From assembly GCA_002476905.1 (NCBI GenBank), contig DLND01000026.1, positions 1 through 10,056 on the forward strand: a DNA stretch of 10,056 bases, read 5' to 3'. The notes under the pieces are model-generated. The model ran no database searches. It was not told the DNA's origin and saw nothing but the letters and a program-made list of their open reading frames with translations. The DNA is from Flavobacteriales bacterium UBA7519. GTDB taxonomy: Bacteria > Bacteroidota > Bacteroidia > Flavobacteriales > Weeksellaceae. The position numbers and the translations under genes were made by a program. Shown here in pieces: positions 6,675-10,056 of the stretch (its first letter is position 1; each line of letters starts with the position of its first letter).

Positions 6675-7576
6675 TGATAAAACGACTGAAATATCACGAA
6701 ATTGATTTTGATAAATATAATGCTTGTATAGAAAATTCTTTACAAAATTCGGATTACGCAAAAAGAGAATTTCTGGATATCGTAACAAAAAAAAGTTGGG
6801 AATTAATCATTTATGATGATTATGAAGCTGTAATGCCTGTTCCTTTGATAGTCAAATTTGGTTTTAAAATTGTTCTAATGCCAAAACTTTGTCAACAATT
6901 GGGAATATTCTCCAATCAGGATTCTGTATATATTAATAATCTATTCTATAATTATCTTACAAATAATTACATTGTTTTATTTTATGCTTTTAATGGAAAT
7001 AATGAAGTTTCAAATATTGGATTGAAAAAATCTTACATTATTCCAAAAGATCAATATTCTGAAGTCAAAAAAAGATATAGTATCCACAGAAGGAGAAATG
7101 TAAGGATAATTGGTGATTTGGAAAACAATATCATATTTCGCAATAGTTTAAAATCCGAAGACAAGGCATTTTTTGTGGAAAATATGAAGGGAATCAAAAA
7201 AAAGGAAGATGCCAGCATTTATTTTGATTTGATGCAAACTTTGTATGAGCAAAAACTTATGAATATTGAGATCCTAGAATATAAAAATCAAATAGAATCT
7301 ATGGCTGGTTTGTATTGTGGTAAAACCAATCATTATCTCAGTCTTTTCGTTAATAAAAACCCTTTATCTAACACCAATATTCCATCTATAGTTATTGATA
7401 ATTACTTAAAAAAAACTATTGCAGATCAAGATTTTGATTTTATGGGAAGTGATGTAGAAAACGTTGCAAAATTCAATGAACGATTTGGTGCTATAGCTTA
7501 CAAATATCCTATAGTTTCTAACAGTAAAAAAGAAGTATTGATTCAAATTCTGAAGAAAATCTTCTTTCTTAGATAA
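6674..7576 (+). CDS. FemAB/GNAT-fold-like protein of unknown substrate
   Basis: The product has 300 residues, and its ATG overlaps the radC stop as TAATG. A first, degenerate half (AVMPVPLIVKFGFKIVLMPKLCQQLGIFS, ~52-80) resembles the N-terminal substrate-recognition half of Bacteroidetes GNAT/FemAB-like proteins. It is followed by a basic helix YSIHRRRNVRII (~135-146). A second half has YFDLMQTLYEQ (~182-192), AGLYCGKTNHYLSLFVNK (~210-227), and a closing FDFMGSDVENVAKFNERFGA (~254-273). That last pattern (DFxGSxxxxxxxFxxxFGA) is the one I associate with the FemAB/acetyltransferase-6 fold. Such proteins transfer an acyl or aminoacyl group, for example onto peptidoglycan or a polysaccharide; no substrate can be assigned here. 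The gene looks more A+T-rich (many AAT, ATT, TAT codons) than radC, with no sign of frameshift. Cytosolic location is likely because no signal or membrane helix is seen. The family assignment is inference from pattern. Confidence 0.7.
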   Translation: MIKRLKYHEIDFDKYNACIENSLQNSDYAKREFLDIVTKKSWELIIYDDYEAVMPVPLIVKFGFKIVLMPKLCQQLGIFSNQDSVYINNLFYNYLTNNYIVLFYAFNGNNEVSNIGLKKSYIIPKDQYSEVKKRYSIHRRRNVRIIGDLENNIIFRNSLKSEDKAFFVENMKGIKKKEDASIYFDLMQTLYEQKLMNIEILEYKNQIESMAGLYCGKTNHYLSLFVNKNPLSNTNIPSIVIDNYLKKTIADQDFDFMGSDVENVAKFNERFGAIAYKYPIVSNSKKEVLIQILKKIFFLR

Positions 7577-7580
7577 ATAA

Positions 7581-7611
7581 TTTATTTTCTAATCAAAAAG
7601 CATTAATTTTG
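7581..7611 (+). promoter_or_regulatory. Promoter of the membrane protein-ppa unit
   Basis: TAATTTTG at 7604-7611 matches the Bacteroidetes -7 consensus TAnnTTTG. Upstream, TTTA at 7581-7584 stands 19 bases away in the -33 position, one mismatch from TTTG. Transcription would begin near 7618, about 10 bases before the ATG at 7628. The preceding gene ends at 7576, so this separates the lolD-radC operon from the next unit. Confidence 0.55.
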
Positions 7612-7627
7612 CAGTCCGATTTGAGAT

Positions 7628-8137
7628 ATGTTTGATTCAGATTATTTACCTTACGCTGTTGCAGCTGTCATCGCATTCCCATTTTTAGTTTTTGCAAAAC
7701 AGTTTGTGAATGCCTTTGTAAGGCTCAAAAAACAGGAAATTAAGTTTCTGGCTACCAAATCCAATAATGAAATCAAATTCCATGCGCTGGAAAGAATGAC
7801 ACTATTTCTGGAGCGTTTGAAGCCTTCTAACCTCGTCATGAAGTTTGACAAAAATCTGAAGCCGCACGAGTTTGTGTACCTCACAGAAAAAAACATCAAT
7901 GAAGAATTCGAATATAACGCTTCCCAGCAATTGTACATCTCAAGATCTTCCTGGCAGGATATTGTAACAAGTAAAAATAATGTCACGCAACTTCTGAGAA
8001 AAACTTATGAAGAGCTGAATGAAAACTCTGGATTGGAAGATTTCAAAACAGTATTTCTAATAAGCTATGTAAATTCGGAAGATTATATTTCAGACACTAT
8101 CGAAAATCTAAGAAAAGAATTAAACAAAATAATATAA
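7628..8137 (+). CDS. Small membrane-anchored protein of unknown function, upstream of ppa
   Basis: The product has 169 residues. A single hydrophobic segment near the N-terminus (YAVAAVIAFPFLVFAKQFVNAF, ~9-30) is followed at once by basic residues (RLKKQEIK), which suggests an inner-membrane anchor with the bulk in the cytosol by the positive-inside rule. The soluble part is mixed helix and strand, with ALERMTLFLERLKPSNLVMKF (~53-73), ISRSSWQDIVTSKNN (~104-118) and a helical C-terminus (ISDTIENLRKELNKII). I recognise this type as a conserved protein of Flavobacteriia, but I cannot name a domain or a function. It is preceded by a consensus promoter and followed by ppa after 6 bases, so the two are cotranscribed; that is the only clue to its role. 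No signal peptide cleavage motif is seen. There is no Cys, so no lipobox. Confidence 0.8.
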   Translation: MFDSDYLPYAVAAVIAFPFLVFAKQFVNAFVRLKKQEIKFLATKSNNEIKFHALERMTLFLERLKPSNLVMKFDKNLKPHEFVYLTEKNINEEFEYNASQQLYISRSSWQDIVTSKNNVTQLLRKTYEELNENSGLEDFKTVFLISYVNSEDYISDTIENLRKELNKII

Positions 8138-8143
8138 ATAAAC

Positions 8144-8755
8144 ATGATTCCTAATTTTAAAGCACATCCCTGGCACGGGATCTCTGCCGGAGAAAAAGCG
8201 CCTGAGGTGGTAAACGTTTTTGTAGAAATTGTTCCTACAGATACTATAAAATATGAAGTGGACAAGGAAACAGGATATCTGAAAGTAGATCGTCCTCAGA
8301 AATTTTCCAATATCATTCCAGCATTGTATGGTTTTATCCCGAGAACGTATTGCGAAGAAGAAGTAAAAAATCTCGCAGTGGCTACAGGTGCTACAGACGT
8401 TACAGAAGGAGACCACGATCCGTTGGACATTTGCGTTCTGAGCTCTCACAATATCACTTTTGGAAACATTTTAATGGAAGCTATTCCAATCGGTGGATTC
8501 CAGATGATTGACAAAGGCGAAGCAGATGATAAGATCATCGCTGTATTGGTAGAAGATCAGGTTTACGGACACATCAGAGATATTTCGGAATTACCGAAAG
8601 CAGAAGTCAATCGTTTGCTTCACTATTTCCTAAGTTATAAAAACATGCCAACTGAACCTGCAAAAGTTAAAATCGACTTGGTTTATGGGGCAGAACACGC
8701 AAAAAAAGTGATTTTAGCTTCACAAAAAGATTACACGGACAATTACGCTAAGTAA
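8144..8755 (+). CDS. ppa: Inorganic pyrophosphatase (family I)
   Basis: The 203-residue soluble enzyme hydrolyses PPi to two phosphates, pulling biosynthetic reactions such as nucleic acid and aminoacyl-tRNA formation forward; it needs Mg2+. Family I signature DHDPLDI lies at 90-96 (metal ligands Asp90, Asp92, Asp95). Other expected active-site groups are KYEVDK (36-41), R50, ALYGFIPRTY (60-69), the DKGEADDK stretch (123-130, Asp123 and Asp128 as metal ligands) and HYFLSYK (160-166, ending in the Tyr-Lys pair). Length is slightly above the ~175 of the E. coli enzyme, partly from an insertion CEEEVKNLAVATGATDVTEG (70-89) before the signature. I recall this longer form from flavobacterial enzymes. 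The start ATG at 8144 gives MIPNFKAHPWHG. It is the second gene of its unit and ends in a strong terminator. Confidence 0.95.
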   Translation: MIPNFKAHPWHGISAGEKAPEVVNVFVEIVPTDTIKYEVDKETGYLKVDRPQKFSNIIPALYGFIPRTYCEEEVKNLAVATGATDVTEGDHDPLDICVLSSHNITFGNILMEAIPIGGFQMIDKGEADDKIIAVLVEDQVYGHIRDISELPKAEVNRLLHYFLSYKNMPTEPAKVKIDLVYGAEHAKKVILASQKDYTDNYAK

Positions 8756-8780
8756 TTATCACCAATCAAAACAATAAGAA

Positions 8781-8811
8781 ATGTCATCTCCAAGAGGTGG
8801 CATTTTTTTTT
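8781..8811 (+). terminator. Rho-independent terminator after ppa
   Basis: A 10-bp stem, ATGTCATCTC (8781-8790) with GAGGTGGCAT (8794-8803), pairs fully if two G-U pairs are allowed. The loop is CAA, and a run of T (8803-8811) follows. It lies 26 bases past the ppa stop codon. Confidence 0.85.
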
Positions 8812-8835
8812 GAATAAGATTGCCTTGTTAGTTTT

Positions 8836-8997
8836 GGGCGCCTAGATCCGTCCTCCATTCCCGCTTTTTTCTGTCATTGCGGACACCGTTCACCCAAATG
8901 TAGAAACTTTGTATAATCGCAATAACAGAAAAAGAGCTCCATTCAGGCCGGGGCGCGCTTCGCCAAGTAGGCGTCTTGTGTCATACAAAGAAAGTTT
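8836..8997. repeat. Nested inverted-repeat element between ppa and mgtE
   Basis: The gap between the ppa terminator and the mgtE stop (8812-9003) has no ORF of note and is clearly richer in G+C than its surroundings. It begins with GGGCGCC (8836-8842) and holds an inverted pair TTTTTCTGTCATTGCG (8866-8881) with CGCAATAACAGAAAAAG (8918-8934), one C/T difference, around a 36-base loop. A second pair, AAACTTTGTATAA (8904-8916) with ATACAAAGAAAGTTT (8983-8997), has a 4-base insertion in the right arm. Two small alternative hairpins, GGCG/CGCC (8952-8955 with 8961-8964) and CGCC/GGCG (8961-8964 with 8970-8973), share one arm. The layout resembles dispersed intergenic palindromic elements of Bacteroidetes. 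A role as a two-way transcription barrier between convergent genes is possible, but I see no T-run after these stems. Confidence 0.5.
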
Positions 8998-9003
8998 AAA
9001 CTC

Positions 9004-10056
9004 CTAAAGAAGCTTTCCGGTAAGGAATAATCCGGCAACGGAGAAATAAATAATAAGTCCGGTTACATCAACTAAAGTAGCCACAAAAGGTGCGGAAGAA
9101 GTCGCAGGGTCTAGTTTCAGCTTTTTAAGGATGAAAGGAACCATAGATCCAGAAAGTGTTCCCCAAAGAACAATCGCAATGAGTGAAACACCAACACTCA
9201 AACCTACAAATGGCCAGTAATCTCCATAATTAAACAATCCTGTTTCGTGCCAGATCATAATTCTCAAAAAGCCGATAATCCCAAGAATACTTCCTAGGAA
9301 TAATCCTGTGAAGATTTCCTTTTTCATCACATACCACCAGTCTTTCAGTCCAATTTCCTGAAGCGCCATTGCACGGATAATCAATGTTGCAGCCTGTGAC
9401 CCGGAATTTCCGCCACTGGAAATAATCAATGGAACAAACAACGCCAGTACAACCGCTTTCTGTATTTCATCCTCAAAATAACCCATTGCCGAAGCGGTGA
9501 GCATTTCTGAAAAAAATAAAATAATCAGCCACATTCCTCTTTTTTTTACCATTTCCAGCAGAGAAGTCTGTGTGTACGGTACATCCAGCGCTTCCAGACC
9601 ACCAAACTTTTGTATGTCTTCGGTGTTCTGCTGTTCAATCTGATCCAAGATGTCGTCTATGGTCACAATGCCCACCAAGACCCCATTTTCCGTAATGATT
9701 GGAAGTGCACTTCGGTCATATTTTTCAAAATACGGAACCGCATTTTCCTTGGAGGTTGTTGTGGTGATTGCTACAAAATGATTGTCACAAAGTTCGGATA
9801 TCAGCTGATCTTCATCTGCCAACAAAAGAGAGCCAATGGTGATATCATCTATAAGGCGGTTTCGCTCATCTACCACATAAAGAAAATTGAGCGTCTCGAC
9901 TTTTTTCCCTACTTTTTTAATCTGCTGAAAACATCTTTTAACCGTCCATTCTTTTCGGATCTGGACATAATAAGGAGTCATCAGACGCGCAATGGAATCT
10001 GCCTCGTACCCGAGAAGCTTCAGTGCCACGCGTCTTTCCTGCGGATTCAGCAGGTT
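9004..10056 (-). CDS. mgtE: Magnesium transporter MgtE, C-terminal 350 residues (start outside window)
   Basis: The frame is open from the window edge (NLLNPQERRVALKLLGYEA...) to the TAG at 9006-9004. The GTG at 10029 is an internal codon, since nine codons upstream are open and belong to the family. Numbering from the first visible residue, a CBS pair covers ~26-145 (LMTPYYVQIRKEWTV... and RSALPIITENGVLVGIVTIDDILDQIEQQ). The membrane domain then runs from ~174 to the end with about five helices. The pore signature PLIISSGGNSGSQAATLIIRAMA (209-231) and DPATSSAPFVATLVDVTG (316-333, where an Asp contributes to the Mg2+ site) are intact. MgtE is a homodimeric Mg2+ channel whose cytosolic N and CBS domains sense Mg2+ and close the pore when it is plentiful. 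Only the N-terminal superhelical domain and the promoter are missing from view. It is convergent with ppa. Confidence 0.95.
   Translation of the reverse strand, partial: NLLNPQERRVALKLLGYEADSIARLMTPYYVQIRKEWTVKRCFQQIKKVGKKVETLNFLYVVDERNRLIDDITIGSLLLADEDQLISELCDNHFVAITTTTSKENAVPYFEKYDRSALPIITENGVLVGIVTIDDILDQIEQQNTEDIQKFGGLEALDVPYTQTSLLEMVKKRGMWLIILFFSEMLTASAMGYFEDEIQKAVVLALFVPLIISSGGNSGSQAATLIIRAMALQEIGLKDWWYVMKKEIFTGLFLGSILGIIGFLRIMIWHETGLFNYGDYWPFVGLSVGVSLIAIVLWGTLSGSMVPFILKKLKLDPATSSAPFVATLVDVTGLIIYFSVAGLFLTGKLL

Noticed and set aside
8120..8449. 109-codon minus-strand frame across the start of ppa
   Set aside because: Antisense to the conserved PPase active-site region; composition is that of a shadow frame.
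8952..8973. GGCG/CGCC hairpins as a terminator for mgtE
   Set aside because: No T-run follows on the minus strand, and the stems are only 4 bp.
10027..10029. GTG as a start codon for mgtE
   Set aside because: The frame is open through nine more codons to the window edge (NLLNPQERR) and MgtE needs an N-terminal domain, so the true start is outside.
1..10056. CRISPR array, tRNA, rRNA, transposase, toxin-antitoxin or defence genes
   Set aside because: No regularly spaced direct repeats, no cloverleaf or rRNA-like segments, and every large ORF is accounted for by other families or by a shadow frame.

Overview
The window looks like a chromosomal segment of a Flavobacteriia member, probably a Weeksellaceae/Chryseobacterium-like bacterium. 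The reasons are the strongly A+T-rich DNA, promoters of the Bacteroidetes TTG...TAnnTTTG type, few recognisable Shine-Dalgarno sequences, and protein sequences (RadC, inorganic pyrophosphatase, LolD, MgtE) that read like the flavobacterial versions of these families. The genus assignment rests on remembered family resemblance, not on a search.

Layout. Positions 2-1548 (+) are the end of a polysaccharide or cell-surface glycosylation locus. It holds the C-terminus of a family 2 glycosyltransferase, a doubtful 46-codon ORF, and a GT-B-like putative glycosyltransferase. That last gene carries an in-frame TAA at 1414-1416, followed by 43 more open codons. Positions 1554-2633 (-) encode a FUSC-family membrane protein, convergent with the glycosyltransferase and divergent from a UvrD/PcrA helicase (2790-5117, +). 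The 156-bp gap between FUSC and the helicase carries promoter motifs for both directions.

A 189-bp gap (5118-5306) is filled with short repeats, including a roughly 95-bp MITE-like element with imperfect inverted ends and a possible 8-bp flanking duplication. Then comes a tight operon: lolD (5307-5981), radC with a UUG start (5997-6674), and a FemAB/GNAT-like protein (6674-7576) that overlaps radC by one base. A new promoter (7581-7611) opens a two-gene unit: a small membrane-anchored conserved protein (7628-8137) and family I inorganic pyrophosphatase ppa (8144-8755). A clear rho-independent terminator follows at 8781-8811.

The 192 bp between ppa and the convergent mgtE (9004-10056, -, cut by the window end) hold a comparatively G+C-rich block of nested inverted repeats. 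It looks like a dispersed intergenic element.

Functionally most of the window is housekeeping: DNA repair (UvrD/PcrA, possibly RadC), lipoprotein trafficking (LolD), pyrophosphate hydrolysis, and Mg2+ uptake (MgtE, which supplies the cofactor PPase needs). I see no CRISPR array, tRNA, rRNA, transposase, toxin-antitoxin pair or defence system, and no convincing new multi-gene system. The items most worth a second look are the interrupted glycosyltransferase and the two intergenic repeat elements.
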